This document shows, in pieces, positions 43,310 through 54,878 of a DNA stretch of 64,000 bases (position 1 is its first letter; each line of letters starts with the position of its first letter). The notes under the pieces were generated by a model. That model saw nothing but the letters and a program-made list of their open reading frames with translations. It did no database searches and had not been told where the DNA came from. A program made the translations under genes and the position numbers. The DNA is from Lithobates sylvaticus. Lineage: Eukaryota; Chordata; Amphibia; Anura; Ranidae. Location: NCBI GenBank assembly GCA_028564925.1, contig CM053029.1, forward strand, positions 31,158,025 through 31,222,024, read 5' to 3'.

Positions 43310-44980
43310 TAGACATGTGCAATTCGTTTTTTTTTTTTTTTTTTTTCGTTTTTCTTTTTTTTTCGTTATTTTCGTTCGTTCGTTTTCGTACGAATGAACG
43401 AATCGTTCGAATCGCACGAATCCGAATAACGAATCGTTCGAATCGTACAAATCCGAATAACGAATCGTACAAATCCGATTAACGAATCATTCGAATCGAA
43501 CGAATCCGAAAAACAATGAAAATCCGAAAAAAACTAATTGGAAACAACGAATGTACTAATGAAGAAAATCTGAAAAACTAAAAAGAACGAAAAAATTCGT
43601 ACATTCGTAACTTTTTTTGTTGAATTGGTAATTTTCCGTGTCCCTTACAATGGTGCTGCTAAACGTACTTCGAATGGATTGAACAAAAAAATTTGTACAT
43701 TCGTAACTTTTTTTTCGATTCGTAACTTTTTTTTTCGATTCGTAACTTTTTTTTTTTTTTTCGATTCGTAATTTTCCGTGTCTCTTACAATGGCGTTGCT
43801 TAACGTGCTTCAAATGGATTGAACAAAAAAAATCGTACATTCGTAACTTTTTTTTCGATTCGTAACTTTTTATTTTCGATTCGTAACTTTTTTTTTCGAT
43901 TCCTAAATTATTAAAATGTAATAGTAGCATACACATTACATAAAATTATGAATTATGCTCCGATTACGAATGTTACGAATGTACGAATAAATACGAATGC
44001 GTCCGAAAATTAAACTAACGAAAAAACGAATCAACGAAAAAATAACTCTTACGAATGTACGAATCGTACGAATCCGAATAACGAATCGTTCGAATCGTAC
44101 GAATCTAACGAATCCGAAAAACAACGAAAATCCGAAAAAACAAATTAGAAACAACGAATGTACTAATGAAGAAAATCCGAAAAACGAAAACGAACGAAAA
44201 AATTCGTACATTCGTAACTTTTTTTTTCGATTCGTAACTTTTATTTTTGATTCGTAACTTTTATTTATTTTTTTTCGATTCTTAATTTTCCGTGTCTCTT
44301 ACAATGGCGTTGCTTAACGTGCTTCGAATGGATTGAACAAAAAAAATCGTACATTCATACATTTCGTACAAATCATACTTTTTTTTCGATTCGTAACTTC
44401 TTATTTTCGATTCGTAACTTTTTATTTTCGATTCGTAAATTATTAAAATGTAATAATAGCATACACATTACATAAAATTATGAATTATGCTCCGATTACG
44501 AATCTACGAATGTTACGAATGTACGAATAAATACGAATGCGTCCGAAAATGAAACTAACGAAAAAACGAATCAACGAAAAAATAACTCTTACGAATGTAC
44601 GAATCGTTACGAATACGAACACCGACGACTTACGAATGTACGAATCGTTACGAATACGAACACCGACGACTTACGAATGTACGAATCGTTACGAATACGA
44701 ACACTGACGACTTACGAATGTACGAATCGTTACGAATACGAACACCGACGACTTACGAATGTACGAATCGTTACGAATCAACGGAAACTAAAAAAACGAA
44801 ACGAAAATAAACAATTTTTTTTCGGAAACGAAAAAAAACGAAACGAAAATAATTTTTTTTTGTTGTTGTGCACATGTCTAAATCAGAACCAAAGACAGCC
44901 CCGGAGCTGTGTGAAGCGGCTCCATTGAGAGCCAGTCACACTCTTCTGTCATGCAAATTTGCATATGTGTAAACTCGGCC
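43191..44980. mobile_element. Harbinger-type MITE containing a hAT-like element
   Basis: Left end GGCCGGGTTCACATATGC after TAA (43188-43190); right end GCATATGTGTAAACTCGGCC before TAA (44981-44983). A hAT-like element (43310-44880) makes up most of its length. Confidence 0.82.
43310..44880. mobile_element. hAT-like element, TAGACATGTGC family, copy with internal duplication
   Basis: Exact 8-bp duplication AATCAGAA (43302-43309, 44881-44888). The interior contains the block 'taataatagcatacacatta' through 'atgaattatgctccgattacg' twice (about 43910 and 44450), so about 600 bp have been duplicated within the element. Four copies of the 41-bp unit follow at 44590-44770. Confidence 0.9.
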
Positions 44981-44983
44981 TAA

Positions 44984-45375
44984 GGCTGGGTTCAGACTGC
45001 TGCGGTGCGGGAGATCGCATATGATTCGCACCGCACTGCAGTTCAAATCATATGCGATCTCTGTGCGATGCAAATTCAGCCATACAGATAGTATGGCTGA
45101 ATTCGCATCGCATTCGGCCCAAAATCGGACAGGACCCTTTTTTTCGCTCCGCAGCAGAATCAGATCGCATGGTGTTCTCACCATGCGATCCGATTCCTGT
45201 CCGAGTTTGCAGATCGCACTGCGATATGCGAGCTGCTATGGGGGTGTCATTAACATTTCATTGACACCCCCAGCAGCTCGCATAGGGCAGTGTGAACTGC
45301 TGGCGGGAGACATGCGGTGCGGGAACTCGCAGTGTATTCGCAGCGTTCCCGCACCGCAGCAGTGTGAACCCAGCC
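44984..45375. mobile_element. Harbinger-type MITE (GGCTGGGTTCAGAC ends)
   Basis: Flanked by TAA (44981-44983, 45376-45378); ends GGCTGGGTTCAGACTGCTGC and complement of GCAGCAGTGTGAACCCAGCC. The left TAA is also the right target copy of the preceding MITE. Confidence 0.85.
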
Positions 45376-45403
45376 TAAGTGCTTTCAGTGACAAGTACTC
45401 TTA

Positions 45404-45749
45404 GGCTGCATTCACACCTGAGCGTAGCTTTTCAGGCAGAAAATCGCGCGAATTGCGGCGTTTTTTGGCGGCGTTTTTTACCGCGATTCGCGGCGTTTTT
45501 TACCGCGTTTTGCCGCAAATTTTGTGCAGAGCGAAAGGTCACCAATGTAAAAAGATTAAAAACGCCCAAATCTGCCCGATTCGCGCGACAAAAAAGGGTC
45601 CGGAACTTGTTTGAGCTTCAGGCGTAGGGCTTCAGGCGTTTTGGAGTGGAGATGTGAACCATCTCCATAGAGAATAATGTATTTTTTCCCCTCTAGCGTT
45701 TTGTAGCTTCAGGCTTCAAGCTACAAAACGCTCAGGTGTGAATGCAGCC
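45404..45749 (+). mobile_element. MITE with GGCTGCATTCACACCTGAGCG ends
   Basis: Inverted ends; opposite orientation to 15849-16173, with the same interior ('gcgcgaattgcggcgtttttt', 'gcaaattttgtgcagagc'). Left flank TTA, right flank TAA. It splits the Tc1 remnant. Confidence 0.82.
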
Positions 45750-46145
45750 TAAAGGCTACAGCAGACAGGTTGTACTTCCAACCTTGTGGTAACAGATTAA
45801 GGAAGGCCCTTCTATGTGCCCCTGTGTACAAAACCAGATCCATAAAGACACGGTTTGACCATTTTGGTGTGGAGGAACTCAAGTGTCCTGCACAGAGCCC
45901 TGAACTCAAACCCTACTGAACACCATCAGGATGAATTGGGAGCCAGGTCTTCTCATCCAAAATCAGTAGCTGAAATTCTGTAAAACGCACTCCAATATTT
46001 TATGGCAAGTCCTTCCAGGAGTAGGGAGCTGTTCTAGTTGCAAAGTGGCACCAAGACCATAATATTGACCATGTTTTTTGAATAGGATGGCCGGGTGGCT
46101 AATAAAGGTGTAATGATCAGGTGTCTTCAAATATTTAACTATTTT

Positions 46146-46566
46146 GTGTACTTATAGCAAATGACTAGTTACAACCTTATAAAAATGCAACAAACAGAGC
46201 CAAGGCACGAAACCATAGAATTGTATAGCAGTTATACAGTATGTGGTAGTAACATGCATCCTATTGACCCAGTCACGTGCTGCATGCAATCCACTGGAGG
46301 AATGGAGATATCCAAAACAGAAACACAACTAGTAGAGTCAGGGTAGAACAACGAAAATTCAATGTGTTTCAAAGCTCCTGGCTTCTTTGTCAGGAGCTTT
46401 GAAATGTGTTATCTGATTGGAGAGGGAGCCCACCTGGTCCCTCCCCTTCCTCCGACATGGGCCAACAGGGTGGCCACGTCATCTCCCTTGGCCCACCATG
46501 TCATTGTCTGCATCCTGCGAGCGGCCATCTTTCTGGGGGGCTCCAGCCTTACTATACACTCCACTG
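46146..46566. other. No gene recognised
   Basis: Contains a short hairpin, TTCAAAGCTCCTG / CAGGAGCTTTGAA (46367-46404). Otherwise unremarkable. Confidence 0.4.
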
Positions 46567-46958
46567 AAAGTGGTTGTAAACCCTTTACAACCACTTTTTA
46601 CCACAGGCAAGCCTATAATTAGGCTTACCTGTAGCTACACTGGTTTAGGAGATATCCCTGTATTTGCATGTACCAACGTCATCGGCACATGCGCAGTTAA
46701 GCAAACTGAAGCAAACTGAAGGAATGGCACATGCGCAGGAGTGACGTAATCGCAGCTCCGGCTAATCACAGCGATACCGGAACTAACCCCTGGGAGAGAT
46801 GTCGGCCACTGAAGAGGTGAACGAGGACGCTGCAGGGGCTTCGATCTCAAGTAAGTAATTCATAATGAGCTAGTATGCTATGCATACTAGCTCATTATGC
46901 CTTTGTCTTACAGGTTTTGTTTTTTTTGGAATTTTTTTAGGGTTTACAACCACTTGAA
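46567..46958. mobile_element. MITE with GTGGTTGTAAACCC ends
   Basis: Left GTGGTTGTAAACCCTTTACA, right complement AGGGTTTACAACCAC. A hairpin 'aatgagctagtatgc tatgcatactagctcatt' lies at 46863-46897. Related to 29585-30060 and 10735-11135. Confidence 0.75.
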
Positions 46959-47123
46959 GTGTGTCTTTCCCACAGGACACCAACAGCTGGTCCCAGCGAG
47001 CCTTCATGTGCCTTTCCAGCTGATATGTGAACCTTGAGCCTGTTTTCATCAGGCCCTCCATTTAGTGTTTGAGATTGGATGAGACTTGGGCTTTTACATT
47101 TTAAATAAGCCCCGCACACACGG

Positions 47124-48394
47124 TAGACATGTGCGGTTCGTTTCATCCATCCATTCCCGAAAATTTGTACATTCGGAAGCATCCAAAATACGAATTTCTA
47201 TGCTTCCGAATTGTATATGAAATACGAAATTTTGTTGACAAATTTCGGATCCAAATTCCGTTACAAAGGAAATGTGACTGGTGTTTTGTTGACCAATCAG
47301 AGGTTTTCTTCTGCTGCTGAGTGAGGGTTGGGAAAATTACCTTTTTTAGTATGGGAGTGGGAGACTGGTACTGGTAGTCGATGGGAGATTCAGAATCGGA
47401 CAAAATAAGAATGTTCGTTAATATCGTTTTATTATTGTCATAATAATTACGATTATTCGTTAGGATGAAGTTAAAAACTCAGGAAGTCAGCACAGCACCG
47501 GGGTGGTGGGAGCCCCTCATAATGAGCACAGCACAGGGATGGTGGGAGCCCCTCATAATGAGCACAGCACAGGGATGGTGGGGGCCCTTCATAATGAGCA
47601 CAGCACAGGGATGGTGGGAGCCCCTCATAATGAGCACAGCACAGGGATGGTGGGAGCCCCTCATGATGAGCACAGCACAGGGATGGTGGGAGCCCCTCAT
47701 AATGAGCACAGCAATGGTGGGAGCACCTCATAATGAGCACAGCACAGGGATGGTGGGAGCCCCTCATAATGAGCACAGCACAGGGATGGTGGGAGCCCCT
47801 CATAATGAGCACAGCACAGGGATGGTGGGAGCCCCTCATAATGAGCACAGCACAGGGATGGTGGGGGCTCCTCATAATGAGCACAGCACAGGGGTGGTGG
47901 GAGCCCCTCATAATGAGCACAGGGATGGTGGGAGCCCCTCATAATGAGCACAGCACAGGGATGGTAGGGGCCCCTCATAATGAGCACAGCACAGGGATGG
48001 TGGGAGCCCCTCATAATGAGCACAGCACAGGAATGGTGGGAGCCCCTCATAATGAGCACAGCACAGGGATGGTAGGGGCCCCTCATAATGAGCACAGCAC
48101 AGGGATGGTGGGAGCCCCTCATAATGAGCACAGCAGGGGTACAGCCCCAGGAGGAAGTCAGCACAGCACAGGGAGTCTGATGACTGCCATATTGAGAAAA
48201 GTATTTTTTGCTTTTTAAATTCATCATAAGGAACGTTCAGAATTGTTACGATAAGTTAACGAACCTAACGAAAATTCGTATTTCGTACGAATCCAAATTG
48301 AATTTCGGACACAAATTACGAAATACGAATGTACGGTTAATAAGAAACGGAACTGAACAAAACGAAACAAATTTATTGACGGCGCACATGTCTA
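47124..48394. mobile_element. hAT-like element with a private minisatellite
   Basis: Ends TAGACATGTGC / GCACATGTCTA and exact 8-bp duplication ACACACGG (47116-47123, 48395-48402). The interior resembles other copies only at its edges ('cgaatttc', 'acgaaacaaat'); most of it is a 36-bp tandem array. Confidence 0.88.
47490..48150. repeat. Minisatellite, 36-bp unit
   Basis: About 18 copies of a unit containing GGGATGGTGGGAGCCCCTCA and TAATGAGCACAGCACA, a few shortened. Open frames on both strands are repeat artefacts. Confidence 0.92.
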
Positions 48395-48928
48395 ACACAC
48401 GGGCAGAATGTCGGGAGACATTTGCCGATACAAAAAATACCGGCTGACATTCTGCCCGTGTGTATGTCGGTCTCTCTGACTGGCTGTTTGGCCGGCTTCT
48501 GTCGGACGTGCATGTTGGAAAACCAGCAGCCGACCGACTCCCAATCAGCACTCTCAGCCAATGGCAGAAAGCGCTGATTGGAGGGTTCTGCTGGAGGGGC
48601 CGTCCCCCTGTCAGTACACAACAGCTCAGTAGGGGGAGATCGCTGGACAAACCTCACATAGTTAGTATATCGGCTCCCGGCCAAAGCTGTCAGGTTTTTT
48701 CGGGTTGCACAAAAAAAAAAAAAAAAAAACTGTAGTGTGTATCAGGCTTTACACTGTCATTCACACATGACTGCACTTTTATCTAGACTGTGTGCTTTAT
48801 CTATGGTAACATAATCATCCTCCAACTTATCTACTTGTTTCTCACGGACACCCTGACTTTACCAGTGCGCAGCATATTGCCTTTGTGTTTCTGTTTAGGA
48901 ACAACCTTATGCAGCCTAATGCTGTTAA

Positions 48929-49512
48929 AGCGGTTCTGCACTGTATTTATTTTTTTTTTTTTTTTTGAGCGATGCTATGGATTGCAACATGTTTTGTTAG
49001 TACTCACGCGTTCCTGTTCTCCGAGTCATTGCTGCCGGTTTTCGTCCTGTAAAAAAAATTAGAATCATCCTTCCTGCTGGGGGCCATCTTGCCTGTGGAC
49101 ATGTGAAACCCCACAGGCACTTCAGATGGCCCAGCATGCATCGCCGTTACTGCGCCGATCTCGAGCGTGCGCAGTAACGGCGAAGTGCAGCTCACGTTCT
49201 CCGAAATCTCGCGAGATGTCGGCACATCTGCCGACATCTCGCAAGATTTCGGAAGATGTGGCCGACGTCTCGCAAGATTTCGGAAGATGCCCGCACAGAC
49301 TCCTGGGATCAATGACACCAGATCCCAGGAGACAGTGCGGCGTCACGAGGATCCCCGCACAGACCCCGCCCACTGCCGCAGACACAGAGGACAGGAAGTC
49401 GGCGATTATCAAGGTAAGTGAAAAAAAAATAAAAAATCACATTTCATTTAGTACTCTTTGCCTGATTTGGAAGGCAAAGAGATTTACTAAATGAAATGTG
49501 TGCAGAACCGCT
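48929..49512. mobile_element. TTAA-flanked element (AGCGGTTCTGCAC ends)
   Basis: TTAA on both sides (48925-48928, 49513-49516); ends AGCGGTTCTGCAC and GTGCAGAACCGCT are perfect complements. Inside, 'tagtactctttgcctgatttgg' and 'ccttccaaggcaaagagatttactaaatg'-like sequence forms a hairpin near 49440-49498. A 'cgaaatctcgcgagatgtcgg' segment repeats three times (49202-49285). Confidence 0.82.
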
Positions 49513-50263
49513 TTAAAATGAAGCTGCTCACCCTGTAAAATTATATTTGCAAAGAGCCTATAAGTGTCATTGAGTAATAGAGTGTAACAATGTATTACTC
49601 GTTGACATTATCTACTATTTAACCACATCAATACCGGGCATTTTCACCCCCTTCCTGCCCATGCCAATTTTCAGCTTTCAGCGCTGTAACATTTTGAATG
49701 ACAATTGCGCTGTCATGCAACACTGTACACATATGACATTTTTTTATCATTTTTTCCCCACAAATAGAGATTTCTTTTGGTGGTATTTGATCACCTCTGC
49801 AGTTTTAATTTTTTGCGCTATAAACAAAAAAAAGAGCAACAATTTTGAAAAAAAAAAAACACAATATTTTTTACTTTTTGCTATAATAAATATCACAATT
49901 AAAAAATAAAAAATAAAAATGGAAACATTTTTTGCTCAGTTTAGGCTGATTTTTCTACATATTTCTGGCACAATTTTTTTTTTTTAGAAATAAGCATATA
50001 TTGAGTGGTTTGCACAAAAGTTATAGAACCTACAAAATAGGTTATTGATTTATGGCATTTTTATTATTATATTTTCTTACTAGTAATTGCGGCGATCTAC
50101 GATTTTTATTGTGACTGTGACAGATTGGACACTTTTGACACTATTTTGGGACCATTGACATTTATACAGCGATCTGTGCTATAAAAATGCACTGATTACT
50201 GTATAAATGTCACTGGCAGGGAAGGAGTTAACACTAGGGGGCGATCAAGGGGTCAGTAGGGAG

Positions 50264-52786
50264 TAGGGATGAGCCGAACACCCTCCTGTTCGCAGCAGAA
50301 CATGCGAACAGGCAAAAAATTAGTTCGAACAAGCGAGCACCGTTAAAGGCTATGGGACATGAACATGAAAAATCAAAAGTGCTCATTTTAAAGGCTAATA
50401 TGCAAGCTATTGTCATAAAAAGTGTTTGGGGACCGGGGTCCTGCCCCAGGGGACATGTATCAATGCAGTTTTAAAAATGGTTGTTTTTTCGGGAGTAGTG
50501 ATTTTAATAATGCTTAAAGTGAAACAATAAAAGTGAAATATTCCTTTAAATTTCATACTTGGGGGGTGACTATAGTATGCATGTAAATTGGCGCTTGTTT
50601 ACCGTGTTTAGAACAGTCTGACAGCAAAATGACATTTCTAAAGGAAAAAAAAGTAATTTAAAAGTACTCGCGGCTATAATGAATTGTCGGGTCCCGGCAA
50701 TACAGATAAAAGATGTCATTGATAAAAATGACATGGGATCCCCCCAGTCCATTACCAGTCCCTTTTAAACTGAATATTAAGGGAAACCTGAACCAAAAAA
50801 AAATAAAAAAAATTGCGTGGGGCTCCCCCCAAATTCCATACCAGGCCCATCGAGTCTGGTATGGATATTAAGGGGAACCCCGCGCCAATTTTTTTTTACA
50901 AAATGGTGTGGGTTCCCCTCAAAATCCATATCAGACCATTCAGGTCTGGTATGGATTTTAAGGAGAACCCTGCGCCAAAAAAAAAATAAAAAATTGCCAT
51001 AGGGCCCCCCCAAAAATCCATAGAGGGGGGACGAGAGAGCTCCCCCCTCCTGAACTGTACCAGGTCACATGCCCTCAACATGGGGAGGGTGCTTTGGGGT
51101 AGCCCCCCAAAGCACCGTGTCCCCATGTTGATGAGGACAAGGGCCTCATCCCCACAACCCTTGCCCAGTGGTTGTGGAAGTCTGCGAGGGGGGGCCTTAT
51201 TGGAATCTGGAAGTCCCCTTTAACAAGGTGACCCCCAGATCTCGGCCTCCCCCCCTGTGTGAAATGGTAATGGGGTACTAATGTACCCCTACCGTGTTTC
51301 CCCGACAGTAAGACACCCCTGATTGTAAGACGTATCGGGAGTTTCAGAGGGGTCAGCTAATATAAGCCGTACCCCGAAAGTAAGACATATGTCTTACTTT
51401 CGGGGAAACACGGGGGATTTGCCTCCAGTGACGTACGGTACAAAGAGTGGGGCTGGGGGTGCGGGCCGCACCCTGGGGGGGGGGGGTGCCAGGCCAGTGC
51501 CCTCCCCCTCCGACTGAAGAGACAGCGCCGTTTTGATCAGTCTCGGCCGAGCAGAGTGACAGCCGCTGCCCGAGACTGATCAGAACGCGCGACGCAATCA
51601 CAGAGAAGGGGATTATTGTGCCAGGTCCCGGATCACTGCCGACAGGTGTCACTGGCTCTGTGTCCTCCCGGAAAAAGGTCAGTGCTGGTCATACAGATAT
51701 AAGTACAATATAAGATATAAGATATAAGATATAAGTACAGATATAAGATACAATATAAGACATACACCGAAAGTAAGACATAGTGGGGCTTTTAGGGATA
51801 AAAAGAAAGTAAGACACTGTCTTACTTTCGGGGAAACACGGTACCATTTCACAAAAAAAGTGTGAAAATGGTAAAAATGACATGACAAGGCTTGGGACAA
51901 GTCCTTTATTAAAAAATAAAAAAATAAAAATGTCCTACAGTCTTCTTCTTCTTCTCTTGCTCCACTGATGGACCGAAAAAGAAAAAAAATGCGACCGCCC
52001 CCCACCGTATGACGTGTCTTCGCTTTGACAGTTCTTTTATAACTGAGGGCGGGGCCACACCGTGACATTCCCGGGTGACCCCGCCCCCTCTAACACCCCG
52101 GGAAAGCCATAGGGAAGTCCCCGTGCGTCAGAGGGGGCGGGGTCACCCGGGAACGTCACGGTGGCACCCTCACCCCTCATTAAGGGGACCCTCACGCCAT
52201 TTTTTTTAGTTTGGTTCGGGGTTCCCCTTAATGTTCATACCGGACCCAAAAGGGTTAGTAATGGACTGGGGGATCCCATGCCTTTTTTTCAATGACTTAT
52301 CTGTATTACCGGGACCGACAATTCATTATAGCCGTGAGTAGTTTTAAATTACTTTTTTTCCCTTTAGAAATGTAATTTTGCTATCAGACTGTTCTAAACA
52401 CGGGAAACACGCGCCACTTTACAGGCATACTATAGACACCCCCCAGGTACGAAATTTAAAGGAATATTTCACTTTTATTGTTTCATTTTAAGCATTATTA
52501 AAATCACTGCTCCCGAAAAAACTTCAGTTTTAAAAAAAAAAAATGTTTGCATTGATACATGTCCCCTGGGGCAGGACCCAGGTCCCCAAAAACTTTTTTA
52601 TGACAAATACTTGCATATAAGCCTTTAAAATTAGCACTTTTGATTTCTCCTATAGACATTTATAGGGTGTTCCTCGACTTTCAAATTTGCCGTGAACACC
52701 CCAAATTGTTCGCTATTCGGCGAACAGGCGAACACCCAATGTTCGAGTTGAACATACCTTCGACTCGGACATTAGGCTCATTCCTA
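50264..52786. mobile_element. Long foldback hAT-like element (TAGGGATGAGCC ends)
   Basis: Ends TAGGGATGAGCC and GGCTCATTCCTA, with 8-bp flanks GTAGGGAG (50256-50263) and CTAGGGAG (52787-52794), one mismatch. The arms are inverted over about 600 bp: 'cttcgaac...gaacaccc', 'aagtgaaacaataaaagtgaaatattcctttaaatt' and 'cgcggctataatgaattgtcgg' on the left have complements at 52310-52520. The centre holds 'ggtatggatattaaggggaacccc' repeats and a nested MITE. No coding region. Confidence 0.82.
51289..51843. mobile_element. Nested element bounded by ACCGTGTTTCCCCG repeats
   Basis: Left ACCGTGTTTCCCCGACAGTA, right complement 'tactttcggggaaacacggt'. A third such motif at 51395-51412 is inverted relative to the left end, so the left 125 bases form a short MITE on their own, and similar 'gaaagtaagacat' words recur on the right. 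Confidence 0.65.
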
Positions 52787-53133
52787 CTAGGGAGTGATTA
52801 TAACTGTGGGGGGGGGGATGGGACTGACTAGGGGAGGAAACCAATTTGTGTTCCTATATACTAGGAACGCACGATCAGTCTCCTCTTGCCTGACAGGAAG
52901 TGGATGTGTGTGTTTACACACACACATCCACGTCCCTGCTCTGTCACGAGCAATCGCGGGTGCCGGGCAGACATTGCGGCAGCCAGGCACGCGCATCGGC
53001 TTCTCGGTGACGTGGTGCGCGTGTGTGCTCCCTATACCTCCGGGAAGCCAAGGACGTCATATGACGGACACCCAGGATGGGAGATCCCATCTGCAGACGT
53101 CATATGACTATGGGTGGGCGGTGAAGTGGTTAA

Positions 53134-54021
53134 AAGGTGTGACCATTGATCTGCATCAGTTTAAAAAATTCTTACATTTAAAAAATAAATAAAGTCTATT
53201 CCTTTTTAAACCCTTATAAACCTTTAGGTAACTCTAATAACCCACCATAACTCCCTACACCCATTCTCCTATTAGCTATTATTTATCTGCTAAGTTTTTT
53301 TATTTCTATTTTGTATCCATTCATATTTCATTTACATTCATTTGGCTTAATATTTTTTTCAATATAATATAAAAATGTACAAAATGAAATAAAATAAAAA
53401 ACCTTTATTAATTTGCAAACAACATTGCCGTGCTTTGCACCAGAATCCTTTATTTTATTATTATTCTAAATAGAACACAATATATATTTTGTAATTACAG
53501 TAAAAAATAATATTCTTAAAACTAAGACACTATCAAAAAAAAATAACACTTTATGTCTGTAGATTACACAGAAAATACATGAGATGCAATCTAATTTGTC
53601 TTAAAAAAAGTATGTATTACGTTTATCTTAAATCATATAGCTTTTCAAAATGTACAATTATATGTGTTTGAAATATTTCTAGCCTTCTCCTAGTTATGTT
53701 GAATAATCTTGAAGTATGTAAATGTACTTTGTGAATCCCCCACACACACATTTACTTACATGTATTTACTATTCCTTGTGTATAAGTACTGCTGTGTCAC
53801 ACATTTCCCAGAGCCTGCCTTCTGAACGACAGAGGAGCAGAGAGGAGGAGTTTCAGGAGGCGGAGTCAGTACAGAAATCACTGCTTGCAGGTTGCAAGGT
53901 ACCATGGGATACATAGTCCTTAGAAATTGAAAGTAAACAGCAGCGGGGAAATTGAAAAGCATGCTGGGAGTCCAGGAAGTTGTGAAAAGCGACAACCAGC
54001 AGGCAGGCAGAACTAAAAACA
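53134..54021. other. No gene recognised
   Basis: AT-rich to about 53720, then mixed. No domain-bearing frame. The 'aaaagcatgctgggagtccaggaagttgtg' segment at 53955 is reminiscent of dispersed repeats but not assignable. Confidence 0.4.
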
Positions 54022-54025
54022 TTAA

Positions 54026-54467
54026 CCACTTGAAGACCACCCACCGCCTTTTACTGTGGCTGGCATTGGTATTCAGCAGGGTGAGCACAGGTTCCTATTG
54101 CCCGCATGTTACGCACAGACACATCTGACTGATGTGCCCGATCTACATCACGTTCATCAGCACCAATAGCCGTACCTGGTTCCCCTCCCTTATAGCAATA
54201 TACAGTAGACAAGATTTTGCTGTGGCAGAGCGGCCCCCCTGCACCGGATCACATGCATGTACGTGATCCAGCATTTCTTGGTAGGGGCCGAGCGCTGCCG
54301 CTCCCGCTGCCCAATCTGTGCCGTCATTCGCTACAGAAAAAGTCAGTTAGCAGGTTCTGGCCAGGACCTGCTGACCGGCTTAGTGAATCACAGTACAGAG
54401 CTCTGTGTTTACTAACAACACAGGGCTTTGTACAGAGAGCAGCGTTGTGGCCGTGTTTTCTTCCTAA
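54026..54467. mobile_element. TTAA-type element fragment
   Basis: Begins CCACTTGAAGACCACCCACC after TTAA (54022-54025) and has an inverted pair 'ggatcacatgcatgtacgtgatcc' at 54246-54269. It is cut on the right by the MITE at 54468. Confidence 0.5.
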
Positions 54468-54875
54468 GGCTTGATTCACACTAATGCGTTTTTTGATGCA
54501 TTTTGCATTTTGCAGAAATGCAGGGACATTTTTTAACATGGGTTCCTATGGAACATGTTCACATCAATGCATTTTTGTGCCTCTGCGTTTTTGGAAAGGG
54601 TCGGGGACTTTTTTTTTCATGCAAAATGCAGCGTTTTGCATGTAATAGAAGTCAATGGACCCGCATCCAAAGCGCAAGTACATAGTTTTTACCGCGATTT
54701 TGCCGCAATTTTTTTGACACTGTATATAGCTGGTTGCTAAGCAAACACAGTGTAAAAAAAAAAATGCAAATCGCGGTAAAAACGCAGTGAAAACGCGTGT
54801 CCAAAAACACGGCAAGCACCGCAAAAAGCACTGCAAAAACGCTCAAAAGCAACATGCATAGATGTGAATCGAGCC
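54468..54875. mobile_element. Harbinger-type MITE (GGCTTGATTCACAC ends)
   Basis: TAA on both sides (54465-54467, 54876-54878). Interior almost identical to 5923-6360 ('gcagaaatgcagggacatttttt', 'atagctggttgctaagcaa'). Confidence 0.88.
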
Positions 54876-54878
54876 TAA

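Larger units (their letters stand above)
43135..46145. mobile_element. Tc1/mariner remnant broken by three MITEs and a hAT element
   Basis: The left end at 43135-43187 contains AAAAGTATGTGGACC, typical of Tc1-like ends. The rest resumes at 45379-45400 and 45753-46145, where 'aaagacacggtttgaccattttggtgtggagg' and 'cctgcacagagccctgaactcaaaccctactgaaca' match the DDE region of a widespread vertebrate Tc1-like transposase. Inserted pieces are 43191-44980 (itself holding 43310-44880), 44984-45375 and 45404-45749. The transposase is far from intact. Confidence 0.7.
47109..48748. mobile_element. Harbinger-type MITE split by a hAT-like element
   Basis: Left end GCCCCGCACACACGG after TAA (47106-47108) is cut after 15 bases by the hAT element 47124-48394. 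It resumes at 48403 with 'gcagaatgtcgggagac' and ends 'tgtagtgtgtatcaggc' before TTTA. Internal inverted pair: 'gacatttgccgatac...accggctgacattctgcccgtgtgt'. Confidence 0.7.
49623..53129 (-). mobile_element. TTAA-flanked element containing a large hAT-like insertion
   Basis: Flanked by TTAA (49619-49622, 53130-53133). The left 650 bases are an inverted diverged copy of the 3052-4051 family, and the right part (52795-53129) its GC-rich end ('gacgtcatatgac...ggcggtgaagtgg'). A 2.5-kb hAT-like element interrupts it. Confidence 0.7.

Noticed and set aside
47465-48227. Overlapping frames on both strands of 76-176 codons
   Set aside because: 36-bp minisatellite inside a hAT-like element; peptides are simple repeats.
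48395-48735. Minus-strand open frames of 103-134 codons
   Set aside because: They fall across the junction of a MITE and a hAT-like element, share no domain and have no splice or start context.
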